Below, one piece after another: positions 21,566-30,438 of a stretch of DNA of 64,000 bases. A program made the position numbers and the translations under genes. The notes below the pieces were generated by a model. The model saw only the letters and a program-made list of their open reading frames with translations, searched no databases and was not told the DNA's origin. Positions within the stretch are counted from its first letter, which is position 1, and every line of letters begins with the position of its first letter. This DNA is from Microbacterium flavum (GTDB lineage Bacteria > Actinomycetota > Actinomycetes > Actinomycetales > Microbacteriaceae): positions 82,648-146,647 of the forward strand of contig NZ_JAFLHG010000010.1 of the NCBI RefSeq assembly GCF_018717645.1, read 5' to 3'.

Positions 21566-22141
21566 TCAGGCGCGCGGCGCCGCTGCGTCCGCGGGAGGAG
21601 ACTGGTTCCCCTCCTCCGGAGGCGCCGGCGGCATCGACGGGCGCCGGGCCTCTTCGATCACATCCGCGAGGGTGGGAAGGGTCACGTCCCCCACGTGCGG
21701 GACCCGCATCTTCAGCATGACGACGACGTCGATGACGAGCGATGCCACCACGCTGACGACGAGCGCGACAAAGAACACCGTGTTGTTCAGCCACGGCTGA
21801 CCCCGCAGGACCAGCAGCACGACGATGAACAGGGCGAACTTGACGATCCATCCGCCCATCACGGCGCCGAAGAAGATCGGGACGTAGAGAGGATCGCCGT
21901 ACCAGCGGTTCGCGACGAGAATCGTCCCCGCGGTGAGGCCGAGGAACACGGCGGCCAGGATGATCGCGACCAGCGCGCTCCACAGGCCCGAGGTGCCGCC
22001 GACGGCGAAGCCGATGGCAGCGCCGGCGACCGCGAGGATGCCGGTGATCGCCGCAGACCACAGCAGGGTCGTGCGGAACAGGCGGTCGCTCGACACCGCG
22101 CGGCGGGAGGTGGCGGCGGACGGATCGGGGGTCTCGGTCAT
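21566..22141 (-). CDS. AtpI-like membrane protein
   Basis: Protein of 191 aa with four predicted membrane helices in residues 25-150 and a polar tail rich in Pro and Glu. Its position directly before atpB matches the AtpI/Fo-accessory slot, and the helix pattern resembles small Fo-associated proteins. Sequence identity to AtpI cannot be confirmed here. ATG 22141 overlaps the stop of the upstream glycosyltransferase gene (ATGA). Confidence 0.65.
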   Translation of the reverse strand: MTETPDPSAATSRRAVSSDRLFRTTLLWSAAITGILAVAGAAIGFAVGGTSGLWSALVAIILAAVFLGLTAGTILVANRWYGDPLYVPIFFGAVMGGWIVKFALFIVVLLVLRGQPWLNNTVFFVALVVSVVASLVIDVVVMLKMRVPHVGDVTLPTLADVIEEARRPSMPPAPPEEGNQSPPADAAAPRA

Positions 22142-23334
22142 GAGGTCCTCGGTTCAGGTGCGGATTCGGCGCCGGGTTCGGGCCCGGGCGCCGCGGTCGG
22201 GAGCAGGGCGGCGCGCGGCCGCGGAAGGAGGGTGACGGCGACGCACGCGGCGGCGCCGAGGACGAGGAACGCGACGCCCGGCCAGTAGTCGCCCGGCCAG
22301 TCCTGGGTCGTCCCGATGTACATCAGGAGGACGCCGGTCGACACGACGGCGGTCCACGCGTAGAAGATGAGGACGGCGGCGCGGTCGGAGTGGCCCATGT
22401 CGAGCATCCGGTGATGCAGGTGCTTGCGGTCCGGCGAGAACGGCGACTTGCCCTGGCCCATCCGACGGATCACGGCCATGCCGAAATCGAGGAGCGGCAG
22501 GAGGACCACCACCACCGGCAGGAGGATCGGGATGAAGGCGCCGAGCAGCTGCGAGCGGCCGAAGACGTCGTTGTCGCCGAGCAGGGCCGGGTCCAGGTTC
22601 CCGGTGAAGACGATGGCCGCGACCGCCATGAGCAGGCCGATGAGGAGCGCCCCGGAATCCCCCATGAAGAGCTTGGACGGGTTCCAGTTGAGCGGCAGGA
22701 ACCCGAGGCACACCGCCACCAGGGCGACGGCGATGAAGGAGGCGAGGCTCGAGTAGGTCGAGGCGCCGGTGTCACGGGCGACGAGGTAGGTGTAGACGAA
22801 GAAGACCGCGTTGGCGATGAGCGCCACCCCGGCGACGAGTCCGTCGAGGCCGTCGATGAAGTTCACCGCGTTCATGACGATGACGATCGCCAGCACGGAC
22901 AGGGCGAAGCTCACCCAGCTCGAGAACACGATCTGGCCGCCGAACGGGATCGCGAAGATCTGCACGCCGCCGAAGCCCACGACGATCCCCGCCGCGAGGA
23001 ACTGCGCGCCCAGCTTGATCATCCAGTCGAGGTCCCAGAGGTCGTCGGCCACGCCGATGATGACGATGAGGGTCGCCGCACCGAGGATCGACCAGATGAC
23101 GGCCGGGTCGTTCCAGATGATCGAGAAGTACGGAACCCGGGAGGAGAGCGCGAAGGCGGCGAGGATGCCGAGATACATGGCCACCCCGCCGATGCGGGGC
23201 TTCGGCGTCGTGTGCACGTCGCGCTCGCGGATCTCGGGGTGCAGCTTGAAACGCAGCCCCAGCCGCCACACGATCGCCGTGAAGCCCAGGGTGACGAGGG
23301 CCGTCACGACGACCGTGAAGACGTAGTACTTCAC
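22138..23334 (-). CDS. WecA/MraY-family undecaprenyl-phosphate sugar-1-phosphate transferase
   Basis: Polytopic enzyme (398 aa, about 10-11 helices) that transfers a sugar-1-phosphate from a UDP-sugar to a polyprenyl phosphate, starting a cell-wall or arabinogalactan-like polymer. Motifs: TPKPRIGGVAMYLG, GVADDLWDLDW (Asp-Asp Mg site), NAVNFIDGLDGLVAG, FMGDSGALLIG and the basic loop DRKHLHHRMLDMGHSD typical of the WecA branch. Start GTG 23334 overlaps the sua5 stop (GTGA). The acceptor sugar is not determined. Confidence 0.9.
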   Translation of the reverse strand: MKYYVFTVVVTALVTLGFTAIVWRLGLRFKLHPEIRERDVHTTPKPRIGGVAMYLGILAAFALSSRVPYFSIIWNDPAVIWSILGAATLIVIIGVADDLWDLDWMIKLGAQFLAAGIVVGFGGVQIFAIPFGGQIVFSSWVSFALSVLAIVIVMNAVNFIDGLDGLVAGVALIANAVFFVYTYLVARDTGASTYSSLASFIAVALVAVCLGFLPLNWNPSKLFMGDSGALLIGLLMAVAAIVFTGNLDPALLGDNDVFGRSQLLGAFIPILLPVVVVLLPLLDFGMAVIRRMGQGKSPFSPDRKHLHHRMLDMGHSDRAAVLIFYAWTAVVSTGVLLMYIGTTQDWPGDYWPGVAFLVLGAAACVAVTLLPRPRAALLPTAAPGPEPGAESAPEPRTS

Positions 23335-24029
23335 GCCGGGCCGTGATCGTGGTCGTGGTCGTCCTCGGGGTCGGGCTCGAGGTGCTCGCCGAGGATGCTG
23401 CGGAGCTGGTCGCGGCTGACGGCGCCGCTGCGGAGGACCCGCACCGGCCGCGCACCGCTCACGAGCCCGGTGGCGTCGATGATCGTCGAGGCCACGCCAT
23501 CGCGGGACGGGCCGCCGTCGAGGTACACCGCGACGGTGTCGCCGAGCATCCTCGCCGCGTCGTCGACGTCGACGGCGGCGGAGCGCTTCGTGAGGTTCGC
23601 GCTCGAGACGGCGAGCGGTCCGCACTCCTCCAGAAGCTCCAGCGCGACGCGGTCCGCCGGCATCCGCACGGCGACGGTGCCGCCCGTGTCGCCGAGATCC
23701 CATGACAGCGACGGCTGCGCGGGCAGCACGATCGTGAGGCCGCCGGGCCAGAAGGCTTCGACGAGACGCTCGATCGGTTCGGGGACGTCGGCCACGAGCG
23801 CCCGCATCGTCGTCACGCCGGCCACGAGGACGGGCGGAGGCGACTGGCGGCCGCGGCCCTTCGCGGCGAGGAGCCGTGCGACCGCAGCGGCGTTGAACGC
23901 GTCGGCGGCCACCCCGTAGACGGTGTCGGTCGGCAGGACCACCAGCTCGCCGCGCGCGATCGCCTGACGCGCTTTGCGCATGCCGGGAAGCAGCTGCTCG
24001 GGATCGCGGCTGTCGAAGAGCTCGTACAT
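23331..24029 (-). CDS. L-threonylcarbamoyladenylate synthase (Sua5/YciO family)
   Basis: Makes threonylcarbamoyl-AMP from threonine, bicarbonate and ATP, the first step of the t6A37 tRNA modification. Motifs: VVLPTDTVYGVAADAF, AKGRGRQSPPPVLV, WPGGLTIVLP, TVAVRMPADRVAL and AVSSANLTKRSA. Length is 232 aa, the short YrdC-like form with a small C-terminal extension. The last 15 residues are acidic and His-rich (EPDPEDDHDHDHGPA), which is unusual and could bind metal. It is followed with overlap by the WecA-like gene. Confidence 0.92.
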   Translation of the reverse strand: MYELFDSRDPEQLLPGMRKARQAIARGELVVLPTDTVYGVAADAFNAAAVARLLAAKGRGRQSPPPVLVAGVTTMRALVADVPEPIERLVEAFWPGGLTIVLPAQPSLSWDLGDTGGTVAVRMPADRVALELLEECGPLAVSSANLTKRSAAVDVDDAARMLGDTVAVYLDGGPSRDGVASTIIDATGLVSGARPVRVLRSGAVSRDQLRSILGEHLEPDPEDDHDHDHGPA

Positions 24030-24063
24030 ATCCGTGCCAGTCTACGGCGAGGGCCGCTCCCGG

Positions 24064-24984
24064 TCAGGGACGAAGCGCGGTCGTGGCGCGCTCGCGCTGG
24101 GTGAGGTCGGGATGCGTGGCGGCGGCGCGCCACCCGGCGTCGGTGAGGAGGCCCCGGATGGCGGCCCCCTGCCACTCGCCGTGCTCGATGACGAGCGTCC
24201 CCCCGGGGCGCAGGAGCCGGAGCCCGACCTCGGAGAGCACGCGGACGACGTCGAGCCCGTCCGCTCCCCCGTACAGGGCGGACGGCGGGTCCCAGTGCTG
24301 CACCTCGGGGTCGCGCGGGATCGCCCCATCCGGGACGTAGGGCGGGTTGGAGACGAGCACCGAGACCGCGCCGTCGAGGTCGGGGAACGCCTGGGCGAGG
24401 TCGACGAAGGCGAGCCGCGCCTCGGGAGCGATCCGCGCGAAGTTCTCCTTCGCCCAGACGAACGCGTCGACCGCGTTCTCGGCGGCGTGCACACGGGCGT
24501 GCGGCACCTCCGTCTGCAGCGACAGGGCGATCGCACCCGACCCGGTGCCGAGGTCGACGGCGATCGGTGCGGCGTCGGGGACGGCGCGCAGCGCGTCGAT
24601 CGCGAGCTGGGCGACCATCTCCGTCTCGGGTCGCGGGACGAACACGCCCGGTCCGACGCGGAGTTCGAGGTGGCGGAACGGCGCGGAGCCGGTCAGGTGC
24701 TGGAGGGGCTCGCGAGACGCGCGGCGGCGGACGAGCTGGGCGAACTCCGCCGCATCCCCGGAGAACGCCCCTCCGCGCAGGGCGACGGCGGCGAGCTCCC
24801 CCCGCGAAAGGCCCAGGACGTGGGCCGCGAGGAGCTCGGCATCCACGTCCGGCGTCGGGACGCCGGCGGAGGCGAGGACGGCGGCGGCGTCCGTCAGGAC
24901 GGCGGCGAGCGGGAGATCGGGGGCCGGCGCCGCCTCGGTCGGGACGTCGGGTGCGGATGCCGCGGGTTCGTGCGCGATGTTCAT
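24064..24984 (-). CDS. prmC: peptide chain release factor N5-glutamine methyltransferase
   Basis: Methylates the Gln of the GGQ motif in release factors RF1 and RF2. The SAM-binding motif is [14 protein letters not shown], the catalytic motif is SNPPYVPDG, and the N-terminal helical substrate-recognition domain covers residues 25-105. ATG 24984 gives 306 aa; an upstream in-frame codon would add 15 poorly conserved residues. It leads the block prmC-sua5-wecA-like-atp. Its usual partner prfA is 8.4 kb away. Confidence 0.93.
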   Translation of the reverse strand: MNIAHEPAASAPDVPTEAAPAPDLPLAAVLTDAAAVLASAGVPTPDVDAELLAAHVLGLSRGELAAVALRGGAFSGDAAEFAQLVRRRASREPLQHLTGSAPFRHLELRVGPGVFVPRPETEMVAQLAIDALRAVPDAAPIAVDLGTGSGAIALSLQTEVPHARVHAAENAVDAFVWAKENFARIAPEARLAFVDLAQAFPDLDGAVSVLVSNPPYVPDGAIPRDPEVQHWDPPSALYGGADGLDVVRVLSEVGLRLLRPGGTLVIEHGEWQGAAIRGLLTDAGWRAAATHPDLTQRERATTALRP

Positions 24985-25036
24985 GACTCGTGCCAGTTTA
25001 CCGGTGCCCGCTCCCCGGCCCCGTGGCAAGCCCCCC

Positions 25037-25051
25037 GTGACGATTCGTCAC
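25037..25051. promoter_or_regulatory. 15-bp palindrome between prmC and cysK
   Basis: GTGACGATTCGTCAC is a perfect inverted repeat around a central T, 70 bp upstream of the cysK start and 53 bp upstream of the prmC start on the other strand. It is a candidate operator for a dimeric regulator. A possible -10 (TAGGCT) lies at about 25080. Confidence 0.35.
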
Positions 25052-25120
25052 ATTCGGCCCCCGCGCCGGCCGGTCGCAATAGGCTTCTGGACAATCCTGG
25101 AACCCCACGAAAGGCATTCC

Positions 25121-26071
25121 ATGTCCGGCATCCACCCCGACATCACCAGCGCGTTCGGCAACACTCCGCTCGTCCGTCTCAATCGCCTCGCGGAGGGGCT
25201 CCCGGGCACCATCCTCGCCAAGCTCGAGTTCTACAACCCCGCCTCCTCGGTCAAGGACCGCCTCGGGATCGCGATCATCGACGCGGCGGAGGCGTCGGGC
25301 GAGCTCAAGCCGGGCGGCACGATCGTCGAGGGCACGAGCGGCAACACCGGCATCGCGCTCGCCATGGTGGGTGCGGCGCGCGGCTACAAGGTGATCCTCA
25401 CGATGCCGGCATCCATGTCGATCGAGCGCCGTCTGCTCCTGAAGGCCTACGGCGCCGAGCTGGTGCTCACCGACCCGCCCCTCGGCATGAAGGGCGCGGT
25501 CGCCAAGGCCGAGGAGATCGCCGCGGAGACGCCGGGCGCCATCCTCGCGAAGCAGTTCGCGAACCAGGCGAACGTCGAGATCCACCGCAAGACGACCGCG
25601 GAGGAGATCCTCCGCGACACCGACGGCGAGATCGGCTACTTCGTCGCGGGCGTCGGCACCGGCGGCACCATCTCCGGCGTCGGCCAGGTGCTCAAGGAGC
25701 GCGTGCCGGATGCCAAGGTCGTCGCCGTCGAGCCGGCCGACTCGCCGCTTCTGACCAAGGGCACCGCGGGGCCGCACAAGATCCAGGGCATCGGCGCGAA
25801 CTTCATCCCCGAGATCCTCGACCAGAGCGTCATCGACGAGGTCATCGACGTCCAGCTCGACGACACGCTGCGCGTCGCGCGCGAGCTCGCCACCCGCGAA
25901 GGCATTCTCGCGGGCATCTCGTCGGGCGCCGCGGTGTGGGCGGCGCTGCAGATCGCCGCGCGTCCCGAGGCCGAGGGCAAGAACATCGTGGTGATCATCC
26001 CCTCCTTCGGCGAGCGCTACCTGTCGACCGTGCTGTTCGAGAACCTGCGCGACGAGCCCGCCGGGCTCTGA
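25121..26071 (+). CDS. cysK: cysteine synthase A (O-acetylserine sulfhydrylase)
   Basis: PLP enzyme making cysteine from O-acetylserine and sulfide. The PLP Lys is in [11 protein letters not shown], the Asn-loop is [11 protein letters not shown], and the phosphate-binding loop is [10 protein letters not shown]. The C-terminal SSGAA block is also present. Length is 316 aa. ATG 25121 has GAAAGG upstream. It is followed after 93 bp by cysE on the same strand; in the CysK/CysE pair the C-terminal Ile of CysE docks in the CysK active site. Confidence 0.95.
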   Translation: MSGIHPDITSAFGNTPLVRLNRLAEGLPGTILAKLEFYNPASSVKDRLGIAIIDAAEASGELKPGGTIVEGTSGNTGIALAMVGAARGYKVILTMPASMSIERRLLLKAYGAELVLTDPPLGMKGAVAKAEEIAAETPGAILAKQFANQANVEIHRKTTAEEILRDTDGEIGYFVAGVGTGGTISGVGQVLKERVPDAKVVAVEPADSPLLTKGTAGPHKIQGIGANFIPEILDQSVIDEVIDVQLDDTLRVARELATREGILAGISSGAAVWAALQIAARPEAEGKNIVVIIPSFGERYLSTVLFENLRDEPAGL

Positions 26072-26164
26072 TCGGACGCCGGGGCGGTCACGGACGCGGG
26101 TTCCCGTCGTCCGTGACCGCCGCCGTCCGCTCATCGCCCCCTCCCCCGACCGGAGACCTGCGAC

Positions 26165-26755
26165 ATGACCCCTGCGAACGACCGCATCGGCGCGGTGGCC
26201 CGCGTGCGTGAAGACATCGCCGCTGCGAAGCTGCGCGACCCCGCCGCCCGGAGCGGCGTGGAGATCGCCGTCCTGTACTCGGGTCTCCACGCGATCTGGT
26301 CGTACCGGATCGCCCACGCGCTGTGGGAGCGCGGTCTGCGCTTTCCCGCGCGCGCCCTCTCCCAGCTGACGCGGTGGCTCACGGGCGTCGAGATCCACCC
26401 GGGCGCGGTGATCGGGCGCCGCTTCTTCATCGATCACGGCATGGGCGTCGTCATCGGCGAGACGGCCGAAGTCGGCGACGACGTGATGCTCTACCACGGA
26501 GTCACCCTCGGCGGACGCACCCGCGATGCGGGCAAGCGGCATCCGACCCTCGGCGACGGGGTCGCCGTGGGAGCCGGAGCGAAGATCCTCGGCCCCGTCG
26601 TCATCGGCGCGGGGTCCGCGGTCGGTGCGAACGCGGTCGTCACGCGGGATGCCCCGGAGGACTCGGTCCTCGTCGGCGTGCCCGCCAAGGCGCGCCGACG
26701 CGTCCCGGGCGACGACACGCGGGCGATCCTCACGACGCCCGAGTACTTCATCTGA
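26165..26755 (+). CDS. cysE: serine O-acetyltransferase
   Basis: Acetylates serine with acetyl-CoA, the committed step of cysteine synthesis. The left-handed beta-helix is seen from [20 protein letters not shown] through [20 protein letters not shown] to the [20 protein letters not shown] hexapeptide repeats. The catalytic His is in DHGMG. At 196 aa it is the short form lacking part of the N-terminal helical domain. It ends in Ile (PEYFI), as needed to bind CysK. GGAG lies nine bases before the ATG. Confidence 0.95.
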   Translation: MTPANDRIGAVARVREDIAAAKLRDPAARSGVEIAVLYSGLHAIWSYRIAHALWERGLRFPARALSQLTRWLTGVEIHPGAVIGRRFFIDHGMGVVIGETAEVGDDVMLYHGVTLGGRTRDAGKRHPTLGDGVAVGAGAKILGPVVIGAGSAVGANAVVTRDAPEDSVLVGVPAKARRRVPGDDTRAILTTPEYFI

Positions 26756-26764
26756 GGCGCGGCC

Positions 26765-27505
26765 TCAGCCCTGGAGTCTCTTCCAGTTGGCCGGGAGCGG
26801 CGCGAGCTGCAGCCGGGTGCGGTCGGCCCGGAACGCGTCCTGCGCCCATTCGAACGGCGCGCCGGCGTCGTCCCACGCCACGCGGCGCAGCAGCAGGAGC
26901 GGTGCACCGTCCGGGATGCGCAGCAGCTCGGCGCGGCTCTCGTCGGCGATGATCCCCTCGACCGTCTCCTCCGTCCGGCCGATGCGGAGCGCGTACGACT
27001 CACGGAGCAGGTCGTACAGGGAGCCCGAGAGGTCCCTGTCCTCGAGCCCCGGGAACCGTGCGGCGGGAAGGACCGACTCGTCCAGCGACCAGCTGGTGCC
27101 CTTGACGCTCCGCAGCCGCCGGATGCGGACGACGCCATCACCGGCGGCGATCTGCAGGGCGCGGGACTGTGCGGGGGTCGCGGCGGTGAGGTCGCAGCCC
27201 AGCACGCGGGTGATGACGTCGTAGCCCTGTTGACGGGCGATGGCGGGGACGCCGAGGGTGGTGTTGACCTGACGCTGCAGCTTGCCGTCGTCGGCGAACA
27301 CGCCCCCGGTGCGTCCCATGGCCCGGCGGACCTGTCCGGCCGCTTCGAGATGTTCGAGCGCCGACCGCAGAGCGGCCCGGCTGATGCCGAACCGCTCTGC
27401 GAGATCACGCTCACTCCCCAGTCGCTCTCCGGGCAGGAAGGCACCCTGATGCATCCATTCGCGCAGGATCTCCTCCGCGCTCGCTCCTGCCCGTCCGGAT
27501 GGCAT
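26765..27505 (-). CDS. GntR-family (HutC/UTRA) transcriptional regulator
   Basis: DNA-binding repressor of 246 aa. The N-terminal winged helix has the GntR pattern (GERLGSERDLAERFGISRAA, then LRSALEHLEAAGQVRR) and the C-terminal part is a UTRA ligand-binding domain (SWSLDESVLPAARFPGL, VEGIIADESRAELL, LLLLRRVAWDD). It begins three bases after the stop of the aminotransferase gene, so it is the last gene of the transporter-aminotransferase-regulator operon and most likely controls it. Ligand unknown. Confidence 0.88.
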   Translation of the reverse strand: MPSGRAGASAEEILREWMHQGAFLPGERLGSERDLAERFGISRAALRSALEHLEAAGQVRRAMGRTGGVFADDGKLQRQVNTTLGVPAIARQQGYDVITRVLGCDLTAATPAQSRALQIAAGDGVVRIRRLRSVKGTSWSLDESVLPAARFPGLEDRDLSGSLYDLLRESYALRIGRTEETVEGIIADESRAELLRIPDGAPLLLLRRVAWDDAGAPFEWAQDAFRADRTRLQLAPLPANWKRLQG

Positions 27506-27508
27506 GGG

Positions 27509-28843
27509 TCAATGCTCGACGACGCGGAGGGAATCGTCCAGCGCCGCGACGACAGGAGCGATGTCGGACTCCTGGAACGCCAGCGGCGGGCGCAGTTTCA
27601 GGACATTGCCGTAGGGCCCGGCGACCGAGGTCAGCACTCCCCTGCGACGCAGCTCCTCGATCACCTGCAGCGCCGCGGTGCGGGCCGGCGCCTTCGTCGT
27701 GCGGTCCTCGACCAGCTCGAAGCCGATGAACAGTCCCGCGCCGCGCACGTCGCCGACGAGCTCGTGCCGGTCGGCCAGCGTCGACAGCGATTCGAGCAGC
27801 TGCCCGCCGATGCGGGCGCTGTGCTCCATGAGCCTCTCCTCCTGCAGCACGCGCAGCACCGCCGACGCCGCCGCCATGGACACGGGGTTCCCTCCGAACG
27901 TGTTGAAGTACGGCAGGTCATCGCTGAACGCGGCGAGCACGTCGCCGCGGGCGACGAGGCCGGACACCGGCATCCCGTTGCCCATCGGCTTGCCGAGGGT
28001 CACGATCTCGGGGTCGAGCGCGTGCCGCTCGAAGCCCCAGAAGGTGTCCCCGGTTCGTCCGAAGCCGGGTTGCACCTCGTCGGCGATCACGATGCCGCCC
28101 GCGGCCCGGACCTCTGCCGCCGCCGCGCCGAGCATGCCGCGCGGACCGGGCAGGACCCCGTCCGAGGAGAGGATCGAGTCGATGAGGAGCGCGGCCGTGC
28201 CGTGACCGTGGGCGGCGAGGTCTGCGGCCGCCGCGCGGACGTCTCGCGCGAACCGGGCGCCGGCATCCGCTCCCTCCCGGTACGTGTCCGGCGCCGGCAC
28301 CGCGCGCACCTCGGGCGCGAGGGGCTGGCCGGAGCCGAGGGCGGGTGAGGCTCCGCTCGTGAGCGCGCTCGTGCCGTGATAGGCCTCGGAGGTCACGATG
28401 ATGCCGCGCGCGCCGGTGTACTGCTGCGCGACGCGGATCGCGAGGTCGTTGGCCTCGGATCCCGTGCACATGTACATGGCCCGGTCGATGGCCGCGGGGA
28501 AGGTCTCGAGCAGGCGCTCGGTGTAGTCGACCACGGTCTCGTGCAGGTAGCGCGTGTGCGTGTTGAGCTGCGACATCTGCGCGGTGACCGCCTCGATCAC
28601 CGCCGGGTGGCAGTGCCCGAGGCTCGCGACGTTGTTGTACATGTCGATGTACTCGCGACCCGCGGCATCCCACAGCCTGGCGCCGCGGCCGCGGACGAGG
28701 TGCACGGGCTCCCGGTAGAAGAGTCGGTAGGCCCCGCCCATGACCTTCTGCCGACGCTCGACGAGCTGCTGCACGTCTTCGTCCATCCCCTCCGCGAAGG
28801 CGCCGGAGAAGCTGTTGGCCTCCATGATGCTCGAACCGCTCAT
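27509..28843 (-). CDS. class III PLP aminotransferase, phospho-lyase-like subgroup
   Basis: PLP enzyme of 444 aa. The cofactor Asp is in VIADEVQPGFGRTG and the Schiff-base Lys in TLGKPMGNGMPVSG. The N-terminal blocks MYNNVASLGHCHPAVI and TRYLHETVVDYTERLL resemble the AGXT2L group, whose characterised members are ethanolamine-phosphate and phosphohydroxylysine phospho-lyases rather than true aminotransferases. It is translationally coupled (ATGA) to an upstream organophosphate-antiporter-like MFS gene, which supports a phosphorylated amine as substrate. That link is inference. Confidence 0.8.
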   Translation of the reverse strand: MSGSSIMEANSFSGAFAEGMDEDVQQLVERRQKVMGGAYRLFYREPVHLVRGRGARLWDAAGREYIDMYNNVASLGHCHPAVIEAVTAQMSQLNTHTRYLHETVVDYTERLLETFPAAIDRAMYMCTGSEANDLAIRVAQQYTGARGIIVTSEAYHGTSALTSGASPALGSGQPLAPEVRAVPAPDTYREGADAGARFARDVRAAAADLAAHGHGTAALLIDSILSSDGVLPGPRGMLGAAAAEVRAAGGIVIADEVQPGFGRTGDTFWGFERHALDPEIVTLGKPMGNGMPVSGLVARGDVLAAFSDDLPYFNTFGGNPVSMAAASAVLRVLQEERLMEHSARIGGQLLESLSTLADRHELVGDVRGAGLFIGFELVEDRTTKAPARTAALQVIEELRRRGVLTSVAGPYGNVLKLRPPLAFQESDIAPVVAALDDSLRVVEH

Positions 28844-30204
28844 CGCGCGACCTCCTCGAGGAGAACGGACCGGTCCGACGCGCGGCGGTTCCAGCTGGGC
28901 AGGAGGATCAGCGCGGCGACGACCGTCGCTCCACCGAAGAACAGGAAGAGGGTCGATCCCGCGAAGTACCCGGGCAGCAGTCCGCCGAGCACCGCCCCGA
29001 TCGCCCCGGCGCCGTTGACGAAGCCGATAGATGCCGCGGCGGACTCATCGTCGCCGAAGTCGACGGCCGCGACCGCCGAGACGACCGAGTCGGCGCTGTA
29101 GAGCGCGAAGCCGAGGGCACCGAACATGAGCGCGAGAGCCCAGATCGAGCCGCCCGCGGTGAGCGGGTAGAAGAGGGCGAGGGCGAGCGCGGTGACGCCG
29201 AGGGCGATGATCGCGACAGGGGCGCGCCGCGCACCGAAGACGGAGTCGGACACCCAGCCGGCGACGATCGGCGCGGCCAGCCCCGCGATCCCGAAGACGA
29301 CCGGGAGAACCGTCGCAGACAGGAAGTCGAGGCTCGGGATCCGCTCGATCGCGATGATCGGGCCCCACAGCAGGATCGCGTAGCGCGCCGGCTTCAGCAG
29401 GAAGTAGACCGCGCCCAGGCGGACGACGTCGCGGTTGCGCATCGCATCCAGGAGGGCACGGAAGGCGGAGCCGCGTCGCGCGGGAGCAGCGACGACCTTC
29501 TTCGCCTCCGATCCGGGGATCCCCTCCTCGCCGTCGACGGGCTCGGCGGCCGAGAGGCCGACGTCCTCCGGGGTGTTCCGCTGGAACACGAAGAACAGGA
29601 CGGCCACCGCGGTGACGATGAGGGCGGCGGCGACGAAGGCGGCCCGCCACGAGTCGAAGACCGAGTAGGCGAACCATCCGGCCACGGGCGCGCCGATGAG
29701 ACCGCCGAAGACGTACGTGGTCGACCAGAACCCGATGACCCGCCCGCGGACGGACGGCGAGAAGAACAGCGACACGTTCTTCAGCAGGGGGCCCCAGCCC
29801 GAGGACTGCGCGAGCCCCTGCACGATCATGAGGGGGAGGAACAGGATGAGAGCCGGCACGACGCCCATGAGGAGGGCGGCGACGGCCGACCCGAGCAGCC
29901 CGCCGAGGACGACGACGCGGGTGCCCCACTTGTCGGCGACGCTGCCCCAGACGAACTGGCCGACGGCGTAGGCGATGAGGTAGGCCGCGTCGATGTTACC
30001 CAGCATCTCCCGCGTCAGAATAGTGCTCGCGTCGGGGTCGTCGAGGATGCCGAGCTTCGCGGCGGCGAACGCCTGACGGGTGATGTAGAAGGCGGCGTAC
30101 GCGATCCAGGTGATCGCGAAGATGCGCACCTGCCAGTACATGAGAGAACGGGTGCGCCCGGGGCGCCCCTCCGTCCTCGTCGCCAGCGGCGGGTTGTCGA
30201 TCAT
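28840..30204 (-). CDS. MFS transporter, GlpT/UhpT-like organophosphate:phosphate antiporter
   Basis: Twelve-helix transporter of 454 aa. The segments TWIAYAAFYITRQAFAAAK, YAVGQFVWGSVADKWGTR, VQGLAQSSGWGPLLKNVSLF and FWSTTYVFGGLIGAPVAGWF follow the pattern of the organophosphate:phosphate antiporter family (GlpT, UhpT). Residues 230-260 form a charged central loop. ATG 30204 is preceded by an AAGGAG site. It heads the operon with the phospho-lyase-like enzyme and GntR regulator. The substrate cannot be named. Confidence 0.82.
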   Translation of the reverse strand: MIDNPPLATRTEGRPGRTRSLMYWQVRIFAITWIAYAAFYITRQAFAAAKLGILDDPDASTILTREMLGNIDAAYLIAYAVGQFVWGSVADKWGTRVVVLGGLLGSAVAALLMGVVPALILFLPLMIVQGLAQSSGWGPLLKNVSLFFSPSVRGRVIGFWSTTYVFGGLIGAPVAGWFAYSVFDSWRAAFVAAALIVTAVAVLFFVFQRNTPEDVGLSAAEPVDGEEGIPGSEAKKVVAAPARRGSAFRALLDAMRNRDVVRLGAVYFLLKPARYAILLWGPIIAIERIPSLDFLSATVLPVVFGIAGLAAPIVAGWVSDSVFGARRAPVAIIALGVTALALALFYPLTAGGSIWALALMFGALGFALYSADSVVSAVAAVDFGDDESAAASIGFVNGAGAIGAVLGGLLPGYFAGSTLFLFFGGATVVAALILLPSWNRRASDRSVLLEEVAR

Positions 30205-30310
30205 GTCAGCTCCTTGCCTCCCGCCGCCAGTCGGCGAGGTGGAGACGACGCTATGGCCCGGATGCCGCGTGGATCGGTTCGGTGACCAGGACCTTACAGA
30301 ACCGTTCCCA

Positions 30311-30349
30311 ACCATTTACGCCGGGCCCCTGCCACGTGCGACCGTTTAC
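30311..30349. promoter_or_regulatory. paired ACCRTTTAC repeats upstream of the MFS operon
   Basis: ACCATTTAC (30311-30319) and ACCGTTTAC (30341-30349) are direct repeats exactly 30 bp apart, on the same face of the helix, 107-145 bp upstream of the transporter start. A third half-like ACCGTT lies at 30301. They are candidate sites for the GntR regulator at the end of the operon. Confidence 0.3.
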
Positions 30350-30438
30350 CCGACGGTCACGTGGGCGGGGCGCAAGCGATCATAACGATGCCCGAGTATC
30401 TCACTCGACGAGCGCGCCGTACATCCGTCGCCCGCGGC

